DNA of 64,000 nt from Strigamia acuminata (lineage: Eukaryota; Arthropoda; Chilopoda; Geophilomorpha; Linotaeniidae): the NCBI GenBank assembly GCA_949358305.1, contig OX442315.1, forward strand, positions 31,088,427 to 31,152,426, read 5' to 3'. A program made the translations under genes and the position numbers. Numbering within the stretch: position 1 is the first letter of the stretch; every line of letters starts with the position of its first letter. Below the pieces are notes generated by a model, which saw only the letters and a program-made list of their open reading frames with translations, was not told the origin of the DNA and did no database searches. Of this stretch, positions 12,671 through 26,161 are shown one piece after another.

Positions 12671-15600
12671 ATTTGTCAGCCAAACTAACAATCAAGTAAA
12701 GGTTTATAACTTGGTAAAACAGCATTACATCATAATTTTCCAACGGTCTATTGAAATATTTGGAAAAATGATGAGCGGGTTCAAACATGTGCAATAAAAG
12801 CTAAGCAATACTAAAAGCAAATTTTAAGAGCATTCTATCCGTTTAACCTTTCCCTCGCCCTGTACAATCTTTACACACCATCACTTTTATTTACCAAAGT
12901 AAGATACAATGAAATTATGTGTGATAACTTGGCAAAGCTGTAAAAACTAATTTTATAGTGATGAGAAGGACAACTACACCAAAGCCTATTCAGTTTGATG
13001 ACACTCATTAAGAAACACAGGACATTGCCATTTTTGTCACCCCCTCAAGATGGGGAGAGAGAGCAAAGTAAGAGGAACAAGTCAAAAGTGAGATGCTGGC
13101 TGCCTTAAACTGGTTAATTGCTTGACTATAATAATCATAATAAAAATGATAATAATAATAAAAAGTATCAAAAATTCCTTTTTTCTATCATAATTTTTTA
13201 TGGCGCCATTTGCAAGCATTTTTCAGATAAAGGCAACACAAAAGACTTTGTGGGGTTTTTTTAACGGTAAAGTGGGAATTAAAGGGGTGCAAGTAGGGAG
13301 GAGAATGAATTTTTATAGTACTCTTGCTACTCAAATAAAAATTAAAAAACCATAAACATTTTTTTAAACTTTGATGCCATATTCTCTCCTGTAGATTTGC
13401 ATGTAAATGATTTAAATAGGCCTACAGGGAGGAAAGCAGTAGGAGAGAATAGCAAGAGAATATGAATAAACCTGGGACATTTCTTTGTCTATTTTTATAA
13501 AATAAAATAAAATACGAAACAACAATCATTGCTTGTTAAACAGCAATTTTAAAAATGGCTTTTAGGTGCAAGTGCATTTTCAATAAAAAAAAAATTATAT
13601 ATAATTTTTTTTTTCATTTAAAAAAAAAAATAGAAAAAATATAGATCGAATAGCAGTAAAGACAGACAGAGGTTAGCCATGTCAAGATAAGTCAGGACGC
13701 CCAAATGACAGCAACCAGATGAAAAGCACTCAACACATACAACTATTTCTTCAATAATTAAACAGAGTGTAAATATACACGCCAATAAATTACATGTTTT
13801 TACTAAAGAGCTTATTATTTTTATGTACAATTTTTTTCAAAGCAAAAAAAAAAAATATTTCAAAAATCAATCCAAAAAACAAATTTATTCCCCCTTAAAA
13901 ACACCATAAATCAGTTCTAAACCAACATTGCGACGCCCGTGTCTTTCCTCGACGCATTTTTTGATTGCGACTGTCCTCAAGCGCTTAAAAAGTCAAATTC
14001 TGGCGCAATTATTCGACTAAAATTCCCTTCCCACTGCCGTTTTGTTTCAACTTCTTGGAACATAGAAAAGCAGCAGAGGCCACAAAACGACAAAAGCAGA
14101 AGACTCCCGTGAGGAAAAGGATCTTCGCCCTCAGCCTCTAAATGGCCATTTGAATCCAAACGCAAAACGAATGAGCGGCAAACGCAAAGCTGTTGGCTTG
14201 CCATGAACGCTTCACCTTCCCAGCCTCACAAACATTCTCTCCTCCACCTGTAATGACCCTCGACTGGGGAACAAGAGGAAGTTAAAAATAAAAATTCAAC
14301 CAGAAAAATTTAATACCATCTTATATCTATTTTTACTTAAAAAGACACACAAAAATACAATTTATACATATTTATTTACAATTTTCCATAATAAAACCGC
14401 TCTTATATCACCTATTGAAACCAAAGTTCCACTTGTTGTAAACAAAGACAATGGAAAAAGGATGTGTTGTTTTTTTTTCCCTTCAAAAAAACTCTGTTGA
14501 GAGCAACAGGTTTCTAGAATTGCATATTGCATTCAACTTGCATCCTGAGTCACTTGGACAAGTGAATGTCAAAGACATTTAATTTTTTTTCTTCCCTTTT
14601 TTACACAAACATTTTCCAAATATTATTTTTTTTTTAAATAAAAAGTTAAAAAAAAACTTCCCATAAATTTTTATCTATCTTAAAACGTCCATTTTCCACC
14701 CAAATATCGATTAAAAATAAAAAAAATTAATTTCCACTCCTAACAAACCTTAAAAATCCAAACTCCAAGTCGATACTTCAGCTTTAACAAATTCAACACA
14801 TGCTAACACCAACCCATATCCTATGATCCATTCTTCACCACTCCACACTTAAAAAATAAGAGATAGGAGCGGGAAAAGAAGAAAAAAAAATCACCAATCA
14901 CTACGCATTAAAAGAGTTCTTTAAAGAAATAAGGATGGGCGAGCAAGCACCTACACAATGAACACGAAAAACTACTCTCAAACTCAACCCCCATTTCACT
15001 GATGAGAATTATGCTAACGATTTCTAGATGCAGCTCGCAGATGAGGAGTGCGGGGACCATGGGACTTGCGCGTGCCAACCATTAGCTATCAACTCAGAAC
15101 CACGAATTATTTTTCCCATGTAATGGAAGCGTGTAGGAATTTCAAACTATGGCCCAAAATCACGACCGTCACACCCAATTTCCAGCACTCAAAATCCCGT
15201 AGAAATAAATTCAATTACGCCGCCAAGATCAACCAATAAAAATAAAAAATAAAATGCAAACATGCACGCGGCATCGTCCTTCCCTTAGGAGCGACTCAAC
15301 GATTTCTTCAATGCCGGAGACAAGTGTCTAACCCCGAACCAAGAACTAATTCATCTTTCGCACATGCGCATACATCTTTCCTGTTTCCGCTCAAAGGTGC
15401 GTAGACAGACAAACAGAAGAATGAATGAGAGGCGACGAGTTTTCACCTCCCCTCGTGAATCACGCGCATGCTTGAGCCGCTTGTCGACGCACAAAATATG
15501 ACGCCACTCAACAACCCACTCCACCATCATCACCATCATCATTGCAGCCGTCGATGCCATCACCGACCGCCGCCAGTAGGAGCCACCGTCTGCGGACCGA

Positions 15601-18600
15601 TTTCATGTTCCGCCTCCTCTTCACAGCACAAAGAACGAGGGTTGAGCGAATGGGTGTTGAAGCTTGGCGAATGAAATTTTACGACTGCATTAATTTTACC
15701 AATAAATTGATTTTTTCTCCCTTCTCCCCCAACAACAACAAAAGCAACAACGCTAAAAATGCGAGCTAAAAATGGAAAGAGAAATCGACATCTTCAGGCT
15801 AACCCGCACTGTACCGTGAAATGACGTCACCGCAAATGACAGGCAAATCAAAATGGCCGTTTATTTACATCCAGGGGTTGTCCCTGCAAAGCTGCGTGAT
15901 GGGCGATGACATTGAAACGACTTGGAAATAAACATATTTTCTCCTAACCTCAAAAAAGAAACCGATCGACGTTCAATTACAATAATTTTATTCAGTGAAA
16001 AAATTAGAAAAAAAATTCTAAATTCCTTCGAAGCAGCAAAATATATGTGTTTTTTAGTGTTAAAAAAAATATGAAATCCAATATTGCGTAATAACAAGTA
16101 TCCGGGAGGCAAATACATCAGCTTGAAATCGTATGAAGCCAAGCAGCTGTTGGCTCTCTTTCTCTCTCCAATACAGACAAAAGCCCACTACATTAACTGC
16201 TGGTGCCACCACACTCCAACTGATACGATTCCACATGATTATTACTCCTTGGAGTCTGCGTTGCCATGGGGACGAACCAACGCTCTCCTCTCCAATCAAT
16301 ACTGGCCAACCAATTCCCATGATGCCTCTCCCTCCTTTCCGCTACCACCACCCCCCCTAACACCCATAATGCACCACCATTCCCTTAACCCTTTGGCCCT
16401 TTTAAAGATAACTGCACTGCACATTAAATGCATTCCTCCAGCGAGCCCAAAGCCATTACCCAACAAGAAGAAGATGGAGAAAAGATCAACTCCCCCTTTC
16501 CTGCATACGGCAACGCACCGAGCATCACTCGATTTGCAAGCGCCCCCTGTGGCCACGTTGTGGAATTAAACACGGTACTTGGTATTGACCCGCCTCTCAT
16601 CTGCTGATCTATAATCTATGACGCCTCCTCATCATACACATACACAGCAAAGCGCATTACACCAACAAATGATGGCACAGCCACTCGAGGCCAAGAGGAG
16701 GGACCACCAAGAGGTCACAATTAACTATAACGCCGCACAAGTGGAGATGGGGAGTCGGGGCTCCGGGAGGAGAGGAGAGGAGGAACCAAGGCCAAGGCAA
16801 TGCCCATTCTCCAGACCAAAACGCGTTTAAATCACACGCAAATGCTGTTGCATTTTCAGAAATCATTTTTACGCGCATTTCTCATCTTTAATGGACCGGT
16901 CTAAGACCTTATTATTAATTTAATCCGACCGAACGGCTATTTCGGCACACTTAATTACGCATGGAATGTGTTAACAGCTAACCGCCGCTTTTTCCGCCAT
17001 ACAAATGTACAATTCCGGCTCAAAACTCACATTTTCTTTAATCGTTTTGTGGTCAAGTCAATCAAGTGACGTATCAAAATCTTGGCATTCGTTCTGCTTG
17101 CTGTGACAAGCCATTCACATTCACTTTTCACGCATAAACCATGCAATTTTGTTTAACCAATTGCTCCAAACTGCGCATTATTCTTCTTATTGACTTATTC
17201 CATTGCAATAAAACTCGACCTCGTTACGAACTTCAAACCCATTTTTCTATTTACATCTCGCTCCCTTGATAAAACCTTTATTTTTAACCCACCTCTAAAA
17301 ATAAAACACATTAAATTAAAGCTTGTTTAAAAAATTTAAAAAAAAATCAAAAACTTTTTATTTAACAAACATGCCAAACGTCAGCCCTGCACATGATTTA
17401 TCAAATGAAAACACTCGAGGAAGTTCACTTCACAGCAATTCAATCAAACAACAGATATTAACACCTCGAACCGCACACAGCACACTCGTTTTGCCCAACT
17501 ACTAATCCTAATTACCTCTGACTGATGTACGCTTCATCTCATCTCATCCCATCTCATCCCACCCCTCCTCCAAACAAAACACTTGCTAATGGCCAAGGAG
17601 TATTCAGCCAACGCAACAACAATATCAACATCTCAGATGATGATGAGGCGTCAAACACTTTCGACAACACGATGACTGACAGGTCGTAAAAAATAAATTA
17701 CCTCGCCTTTCAGTCAATCCTTTAGGCACATGCACGGCGTTTCCCCGCACGCCCAGCCCAGCCAGGCCCAGCATCAACTCGCCATCTTTTCCCATCAAAC
17801 GTCACACGAAGGCGCCAAACTTAATGCGCCCCTCAGGACAATGTCGATACTCCTTGGTCGAGTGGCCATTGCTGGGGGTGCTAGAGAGGGATGATGATGA
17901 GACCCGCGAGAATGTTTCCCGCCTTCGCCGCCCCCAACCTAATTTCCGCCAACTGCCTTCCCCATACATCCACTTTCTTTGCATTGCAGCATTGCACTTG
18001 CATATATACAAAACACTCGCCATTTTCCCCATCCTTTAGCCGCGTGGGGAGAGAGCAAAGAAAAAAATCGCACTTCTAAATGACCGTTCTCTCCTTCTGG
18101 TCAAACAGATCAATGGCTTTTTTTTTTGTTAGGTGTCTCGTGTCCCTGCTTCCGTTTCCTACCCTTGCACCCTCTCGCCATCTTGGAACATGATGTATTA
18201 AGGAGAAAACTCAAGCCAATATTTCATGTGTACACAATGCAAAGTGGAGTGCGCGCGCCTATCTTTGCTGCATTCAAAGCAAATACGATAAGGAAAAAGC
18301 CAAGTGTGTGTATTTCTGATTCCAAGAACCCCCTCAAGACACCATGCACCCCTTCCCCATCCCTTTTCCTATGCATGTTTACGAGGCAAGGAAGGAGGGA
18401 GATGGACAAAAAAAAAATGTTGGAAAAAGAAAAACCATCACATTAGCCATATATTTTGCCACAAAACTGCTGGATTTATCAAATTGAAAACAATTTATGG
18501 ACATAAAATGTTGCAAAGTGCATCATCTTAGCTCTATTTTACACCACCGCGTTTTATACGCAATTCCTCCCGCTTCCAACCTCCACAACAAACTGATTCG

Positions 18601-18871
18601 CAATATATAGACTCGCGCAACTTATCCACAACACCTTGCAATGAAATATGAAGCAAAAGCAACGTCCGAGTTTTATGTTCCTCAACGTACTCCCAACCAT
18701 GTGTCAAACACGCTTTTCTGATCACAAAAAATAAAAATAAATCCACCATTTTCTGCATCCAAATATTTTATCCATTTATTACAAAAATTTAATTTCTTTT
18801 TTCCCAAATCTCATCAATGACACAGCAATGACACACACGACTCACGCCCCTGACCTTCTGGAGGACGAGAG

Positions 18872-18907
18872 ACATGTATGTACATATATACATATATATA
18901 TATATCT
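18872..18907. repeat. AT/GTAC dinucleotide-rich microsatellite
   Basis: ATGTATGTACATATATACATATATATATATATC: alternating purine-pyrimidine tract inside the exd intron. Confidence 0.6.
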
Positions 18908-20319
18908 GTACACACAGTCGGGGTGCAAGACCATCTCATTTGGCACGCGCAGGGTGGGCACCCAATCATAAAAAAGAAGAACCTCTACCCTTGTCTACCC
19001 ACCTCATTCCCCTATCCAAAAATACTTGCAAATAGGGCTTGCTTTCAATTGGGAAAACCGCAGGAGAGCTTCCAATTCCCCCCACCCGTACCACCCTTAT
19101 ACTACCCCTATTATATGTGTATGTATCTAGCGAGAGGACATTTTCTCCAATTGACCGTAGGGGGCGAACAATAAGTATGTGGTGTGTGCGTGTGCACACC
19201 CAGATGCTTATGTGCCAAGTAGCACTAGTTTCAAGTAGTGTGGTTAAATGATTTATCAAGTGTGAAAAATTATCATCTCCGTGTCCAATGCTAATAATTG
19301 ACAAATCGCAATAAATTGTAAACAAACACCAACCACCACACTCTTTCCCTTTATACGAATTAGTTTTGCAAGAAAAATTGAAGTAACCGATTAAATGGGG
19401 CAGAAAAATCGATATTTCAGGCAATCATGGTATGGATCTTGCGGAATCCTGTTTAAGTCACATAAAACTTATTACGTAGAATGTTGCACGAAAAAAAATG
19501 TTGTTTAGAAGCGATTGCAATTAATGCTTGTTTATTATATATTGTGGAACACAAAGCAATTTTTCTTTTAAAAACGATTTCTTGTTAATTGTTTTGTTTT
19601 TAAACTGATTCTGATTATTTAAATGTTCCAATATCAATTTTCATCAAGTATAATCGCTTTAATTGAATTCAATCGAAATGATTGACCATGCATAGTGCAA
19701 GACTGGGTAATTTTTGAAGCTAATTGACTGTATAAAAGACATCCGATTGATTGGACTGTAAAGTAATTAATTACATCACGATATTCCAAAATTTGTGGTT
19801 TAATGTGACAAATATAATCGCTTAATTAATTGCTAAACAAATTTTTTATCGATCGTAATTGAACTATTACTGCTCCCCATTTTAACACGAATTCCGAACA
19901 CAAAATCAAACAAATCGATACCAACCTGCAATTAACTACAAAAAAAAATACTTAAATCGACTAAAACCGATTCAATTTCACCGCGATTATGATTCTCATC
20001 AAGATTAGAGCGACTAAATCACGCCTCCATACACTTCACCCATTTATCAATCAATCCACACTGACTTTGTCGATATATAATAAAAAAAAAAAGTCGAAAA
20101 CTCGAAATCCGTGTGAGGTCCCACGAGGAAATTCCCCTAGAACCATGAAAATCACAACAAAACCTCAAAAAATCACCCTTCGTGGCCAACTGCAAAGAAC
20201 AAAGAAAACAACAAGGTGCACATAAAAACCCCCCTCGCAAGTCAACCGAGATCCCACCGTGGTCGAGAATGAAAACTCTTAACCCAGCACGACATTTGGG
20301 CCAAGCTCACACGAATCAA

Positions 20320-20790
20320 GGTCAAAACACGAGCCTCGGGTGCACCGCCCCCTCTCCCTACCTTCGTTTTCCCGTGCTGACACCCCTCCACTTTCCACTT
20401 GCCCTCTCCTCTCCTTGCCATTGGAATAAATTGGCCGAGAAAAGAAGGCGATCTCCCGCTGAGCGAGCAAAGAGGCTCGGGACTCGGCCGTCCCCCACTG
20501 GCATTAGGCAGGGTGTGGGGGAGGGAGAGAGCGAGCGAAAGAGAGAGAAGGAGTCATTTTGTCCAAACGAGTTTGCAGGGGTCTGGTTCCTAGGCTCAAG
20601 TGCACAAAAGAAAGAAGAAAAAGATTTGGCCCGCGGCGGCCGAGACCATGGTCTTGAATGCTAACACCTCACAAAGCGAGCAAAACACAAACGACTATGA
20701 AACGAGAAAAGGGCAAAACAGCTCCACGAGAACGAGAGACCCACTCGCTCTTGGTCTGGCTTGGCTTTGGCTTTGGCTAAGTAAGAGCAC
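20320..20790. other. GC-rich, CpG-containing block in the exd intron
   Basis: A markedly GC-richer patch in an AT-rich intron, with CpGs and runs such as GGGAGAGAGCGAGCGAAAG. The 160-codon open frame across it has no recognisable motif and no codon bias, and looks like a by-product of fewer stops. Comparable blocks lie at about 21,000-21,200, 38,370-38,520, 38,940-39,020 and 40,140-40,600. They are plausible cis-regulatory elements or alternative promoters, not genes. Function is inferred from composition only. Confidence 0.4.
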
Positions 20791-23404
20791 AAAGAAAAGC
20801 TAAACTAAAATCAAATCTAGAATGACTTCAACCACCTTTTCTATACCAAAATAATCGATTTGTCGATCAAAAAAATGTAAAAAAAAATAAAATCGAAAAA
20901 AAAATCGATGTTAATTCCGATATCGATATATGGTGTATTCGATTTTTTTAATTTTTCTTATTTTTTTTGTGGAACATTGAATCATAAAGAGAGATTTGCG
21001 TGCGTGGTGTGAAGAGTAAAATTGGATTCATACGGCCGATCAACACGTCGAAAATCAGTCAAATGACCGAATCGCGGGTCGGAGTCTCGGCTCTCAATCT
21101 CGACTCAGATGGCAAGACGCCAGTCGACTCACGTCACCCTCAACTCCGCCCCCATTTGGGGACGCACGAGACCCTAAAACGCTCTACGTGGAGCTGTTGT
21201 CACTAACATGACATTGGTTTTTACGAGGCTCTTCTTGAGGTACAAAGACGAGGAGCTATCTGAGGCGCATTACAAAAACTGCGCGCGATGGAATTGTCGT
21301 GTGAGCAGCAACCACCAACATGTGAAACAAGACATTGGAAAAGAAAGCGGGGGAAGAAAAAATAAAGGAAAGGAGACGAAGAAGAAGAAGAAAAGCACTT
21401 AATCCAATGCCCATCATTTCCACACGAGGACTCGTCCTATCATTTACAAATCTTCTCGTTTTATTGCCCGGCCAAATGAGTGCCAACCCACAGATTCGCG
21501 CGCAAAGAGCAACACCGAACTCAACTCAACCGATTTAAGGACTCATCAAACTCGCTGCAGAACAAGAAAATAACACCCCATAATACAATGCTTATTTAAC
21601 GGGAGCACTTATTTTCGAATAACAACCGCACTAAACCCTACACTTTCCCTTTTTTACACAATACGCAATCAGTTATGTTTCAAAAATAAAAATAAAAACT
21701 CTTCACAACTAATTAAAATACAATTCCCATTGTCAAATGCAAATCCACTCCACCAGAGGTGCACGGCGGATTAATATAATATTATGCCAAAAGATTATTT
21801 CACGAGATAAAAAATAAATCCGACATTTGTGCATTTGTGAGAACACCAGCTACAGGTGCCCGTGTCCATCTTGTGCTGATATTATTGTTTCGAGCAATTT
21901 ATCCCAACTCAATCACAAGTTGACGTTTTGCCTAATAACCCGTCGCCAACCCCGCTGGAGCCATCATACAGGTGTGGTGCGATAAACGTCTCTCTTACAA
22001 GAGACTGATCTCTCATTGAACCATTACGAACAGGGGAGACGGAAGTAGGTTTATCCATCCCGCGTTTCCCCCCACTTGTCGTCAGCTGAGAACAACACTC
22101 CCTCCCCCCATCCCTCACCACAATGTCCCCTTAACAAGGCGTCTTCCCGCCCTGGGAGTGCCATATTTCATGGCCAAAGGGATTGTTGGCTATGGCACGT
22201 CGTGGGGTGGCGCTGCCCCCTCCCTTTGGCGTTCCTTTGGCGTCCCTTCTGCCTGCCATTGGCACTGATGAAACCAATCATTTGCTTCGTAATCTCAGCC
22301 CATCCACATATGAACGCGGCAAAACCCGTTTTCGCACAGGATCATCAACAAGTTTTGCTCGAGAGATGGACAGATATCACATGCGCACGCACACAAACCA
22401 GCACGAGCTGACCCTTACTCCTGACCCCATCACAAACAATCGACTGGCACAAGAGAAATTTTTACTTCGAATATTTTTGACATTTTTTTTCTTATCAGAA
22501 AAAATTATGAGAAATTTTTTTTGTTTTTGTTTTTTTTTACTTTTAATTTTAGCTGAAGAACAAAAGAGGGCACTCGAGGTTAAACACGTTGGGAGTTTTT
22601 GACTTTTTATTATTATTATTTTTTTTTATTATTATCCCGTCTTCGCTTAATTATTTTAAATGCAACAATTTCGCCCTGAAATTTCGTATGATATAATTTA
22701 GCAATTACAAGAAGATTTAAAAAACTAACAATCAACACGACGTGTTGAAATGAATCTTCTCATGTTATTCTATAGAGTTTAGTCCTACGAGGTAATAACG
22801 TGATTTGGTTATCGATGTTATCCATGTGGAAAATGGTATTTATAAACCGTTAAATGTTCATTTTTATAAACGGTTTCATCTCTGAACTGTCGGTTGCCCA
22901 TGCGCAGAATGCACAATCAGCACTTGTTACCGATCGATCTAAACTTCAAATCCAAGATGGCGACAACAATAAACGAAATTGAAGCAAAATAACGACACCA
23001 GTCGCCATTTCCGCTTAAACAAATCAAAGAAAAAACCAATTTTCTAATAAATTAACTCATTTTAACCCTCGAAAACCGCCACAATAAAAAAAAAACAAAA
23101 AAAAAAACAATAAATTCTCGAGTTAAAATAAGCCTGGTTAGATTCTAGCCCTGATGACGTGTCTGCACACATGACCAACCCCTATCAACTTCAAAGTAGT
23201 GACGCATTACGGGCAGGCAAAGCAAAGGAACACTTAATGGCACCCAGCATGGTCATTTGCTCTTTCAATCTGCCAACCTTTCAAACCCAGGCAGGCACAA
23301 ATACCCTCCTCGACTGCTGCCACCATTACTAGTCTACGTTTCCATGGAAACCTCAAATGTCCACTATGGGGCTCTCTGCCCAAGTCCACTGATGCACGTT
23401 TGGG

Positions 23405-23482
23405 CGAAAATAGAAAGGAAAGAAGAAAGAGAAAAGAAAAAAGAAGAAAAAGAAAAAAGAAAAAAAGAAGGGAAAAAAAAGC
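23405..23482. repeat. Long polypurine tract (A/G only, nearly uninterrupted)
   Basis: About 75 bases on the + strand are almost exclusively A and G (GAAAGGAAAGAAGAAAGAGA and so on), so the sense strand of exd is a long polypyrimidine run. Similar shorter tracts occur at about 25,140-25,212 and 1,320-1,420 (G-rich). It could adopt triplex DNA or act as a strong polypyrimidine tract; no coding function is implied. Confidence 0.7.
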
Positions 23483-24264
23483 AGTTGCAAGCAGCAGCAA
23501 GGCTCGCGCCTCACTTCACAGCACTGCCCCCTGTCCCCATCCACCATCCCCTCCGATCGCTGTCCATAGATCCAATCCTGAGCCCCAGAGCAATCTGAGC
23601 GAATAAGAAAACCCGGGGCCACAGAAAAAAGGAAAGCAAATATCATAACGATAAAAATAAAGCTGGAGTGTGCAGTTGCGCACATTGGGAAGCGGATAAT
23701 AAGATAGAAACGCAGTCTCGGGCTTATTGTGCCAATATCAGACGGGAATGCAATATTGGAGGGAAAAAAGTGAAAATAATACTAATAATAATAGTAGTAA
23801 CTACCGTTTTCTCCAAGCTTTAGGGTCGAATGTGTCATAAAACGCCCGATACATTTAAAAAAACGTAATAATTTCTTTTTATTAGAGAAAAATTAATAAA
23901 TTTTAATTGGAAAACGTGAAAAATGGTTTTGTGAACGAAGACGGTGAAAAATCTGCGAATAAAACACCAAATAAGTATATTTGGCAATGGAATGCTCTAA
24001 TTACATAACGAATAATATCCACTCTCCACAAATTGACTTTAAGGCCGCGTTTTATACTGTTTTATGTTCATCTCATGTAACAACCTTTTTTTTTCCTTCT
24101 TTTTTTAAACGAATAACAGCAATAAAAATCCTTTTTTTCTTCTTCGTCTTCCAAATTATCATTTCAATCAATCGACGATGCCCCAAAACGAAATTTACTC
24201 ATCGCTTTTAATCCCCCATTTTGTAACGTCAGAAAACGTGACAATTTTTATTCACATTTCACTG

Positions 24265-24272
24265 TGACGTCA
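24265..24272. promoter_or_regulatory. Perfect CRE palindrome TGACGTCA
   Basis: Full CREB/ATF palindrome inside the exd intron; identical copies are at 12546-12553 and 15822-15829. Three perfect copies in 40 kb of AT-rich DNA is more than chance would usually give. Confidence 0.4.
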
Positions 24273-26146
24273 CTTACAGATGCCCCTCGTCGTTTCAAAG
24301 CTGATTTTTAACTAATTTGGCACTGAAAATGTCCAAACAAAATTTCCAGAGCATCAAACAGTGCATAAATTTTCAAAATGTTAAATATATAAAAGTGGAA
24401 AGCTGCTTATAAAACAAGCCGTTTTGAGTGAGACGTGTATAGGTATGTGGAAAACAAGTCCCCTTTTGCTCGATAGACGAACAAAAACTACTAAATAAAT
24501 CAGAAACACCTCGGAAACATGATTTACATCGAGGCAGGGAAAAAGACAAGAGACAGACAGACTGACAGACGCACGAGACAGGGCGCGCAGGCATAACCAA
24601 CAAGTCAATGTGCATGAGGATACTCAAATTTGACAGTAAACGAGCGTGTCAGGTCGAGCATATCACTAAATGCCACTTTGTAATTCCCTAAAAGAAGCAC
24701 AAATCACATCGTGAGCTTTGCACAATTTATGACTCGGGCTTCACTGAGATGCAACAAGAATTGACAGCCCCAAGTCACTCTTCTTATTTGCATTCTGTTT
24801 GCATGACACGGGGAAAAAATGGGGGAAAAAAGTATTTAAACAAATTAACTTTTTACTTCTGTGTTTTCACATTGATGATGCAATGATGCGGTGCAAGCAT
24901 GACACAATTTTTTTTTAAAACTCAAATTACCATATGGAGAAATATCCAAAATGGCGACTATGACAATATTGTTCTAACAGCGAAATTAAATGAACCTAGA
25001 TAAATATGACATTAAATGGGGAATTTGCTTTTGTGATAATCTTATGGCTATTGGTAAATGTCAATTTTGTTTCAGATTACACTAAATCATGATTAGCTTG
25101 TAAAAAAAAATTACCAGTTGGCAAAGTTTAGAAATAGGTTAAAACTAGAAAAAGAAAAATGCAACGGGGGAAAAAGAAAGAAAAAAAAAAAGGAAAAAAG
25201 GAAAAAAAAAAAAACCTCAAAAGCTACATTCCTTACATTTCCAAAGCTGCTCAAATTACGTCGTTTCAACCCCTCAAAAAATAATAATAAAAAATAAAAA
25301 ATAGAAGAAAAAAAAATAGAAAATAATAATAATAAAAACTAAAATAAAAACTGTGCAAGATAAATTCCAATTTTCCTCAATTATCGACATTTGGTAACTT
25401 AAAAACTCATAAAAACAAATTACTAACCACATGTCATGTAAAGCTGCACTCAACAATTACTAAAATTGCTATATTTCTAACCATTACAATTCCAATTTCA
25501 AAATATTCCACAAACTAATTAAATAACTCAATTTAAAAAAAAAATATTAAAACTCCCAATCACTAATACTAAAAATCCAAATAAAAAAAAAAACAAAAAA
25601 AAAATACTAATCCCACTTGCACTCCTTCCATATTCATAAATCAACCAAAAAAAAAATCCACATCATCAAAAGTCATACCAATACACCCCACAATCTGTCA
25701 AAATCCTTCCCATACACCCATATTTATTTACCCAACTAATCCCAACCAAAAAATAAAAAAAACCCACACCAAAAGCCATATATCTCCCTCATCTGATGCA
25801 TCAAACATTCAAACCAAAAGGCTTTCAACAAACATACACCACAAGCAGCGAGAGAGAGAGAGAGTCATGTCCATATACAAACATCTCTTGGGCCACATAA
25901 ACAACACATGAGTCCACTCACTCGAGGGACCTCAAATGCATCATATCCTTTACAAGCACACACACACATCCTAGTTGCACGACCCTACTGTACCCAATCA
26001 ATTAACCCTTAACAAAAATTCCCATTTACCCCTTTCAAATAGTGCACATACTCGAGTCCCTTTGATGATGAGTTATTGCACCTCTACAGGTAGGGAACCA
26101 CCTCAAACCCTACAACTGCAAATTAGCCAGCAATGGTGGACGAGCA

Positions 26147-26161
26147 GGCGACCCCTGCTGG
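26147..26161 (-). promoter_or_regulatory. CTCF-like binding motif
   Basis: On the minus strand the 15-mer CCAGCAGGGGTCGCC matches the animal CTCF consensus (CCASYAGRKGGCR) at all positions but one. Weaker AGGGGGC-core matches occur at 11640-11652, 16540-16554, 19155-19169 and 32526-32539, and related ones at 15573-15586 and 28902-28915. Binding is inferred only. Confidence 0.35.

Noticed and set aside
16084-16569. 161-codon + frame
   Set aside because: No family resemblance; proline/histidine-rich due to C-rich DNA; overlapping frames on the other strand are equally open.
20182-20664. 160-codon + frame in the exd intron
   Set aside because: Basic low-complexity sequence without motifs, lying in a GC-rich block; no supporting splice or start context.
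23405-23482. Lys/Glu-rich reading frames over the polypurine tract
   Set aside because: Pure A/G DNA necessarily encodes Lys/Glu/Arg/Gly runs; no gene support.
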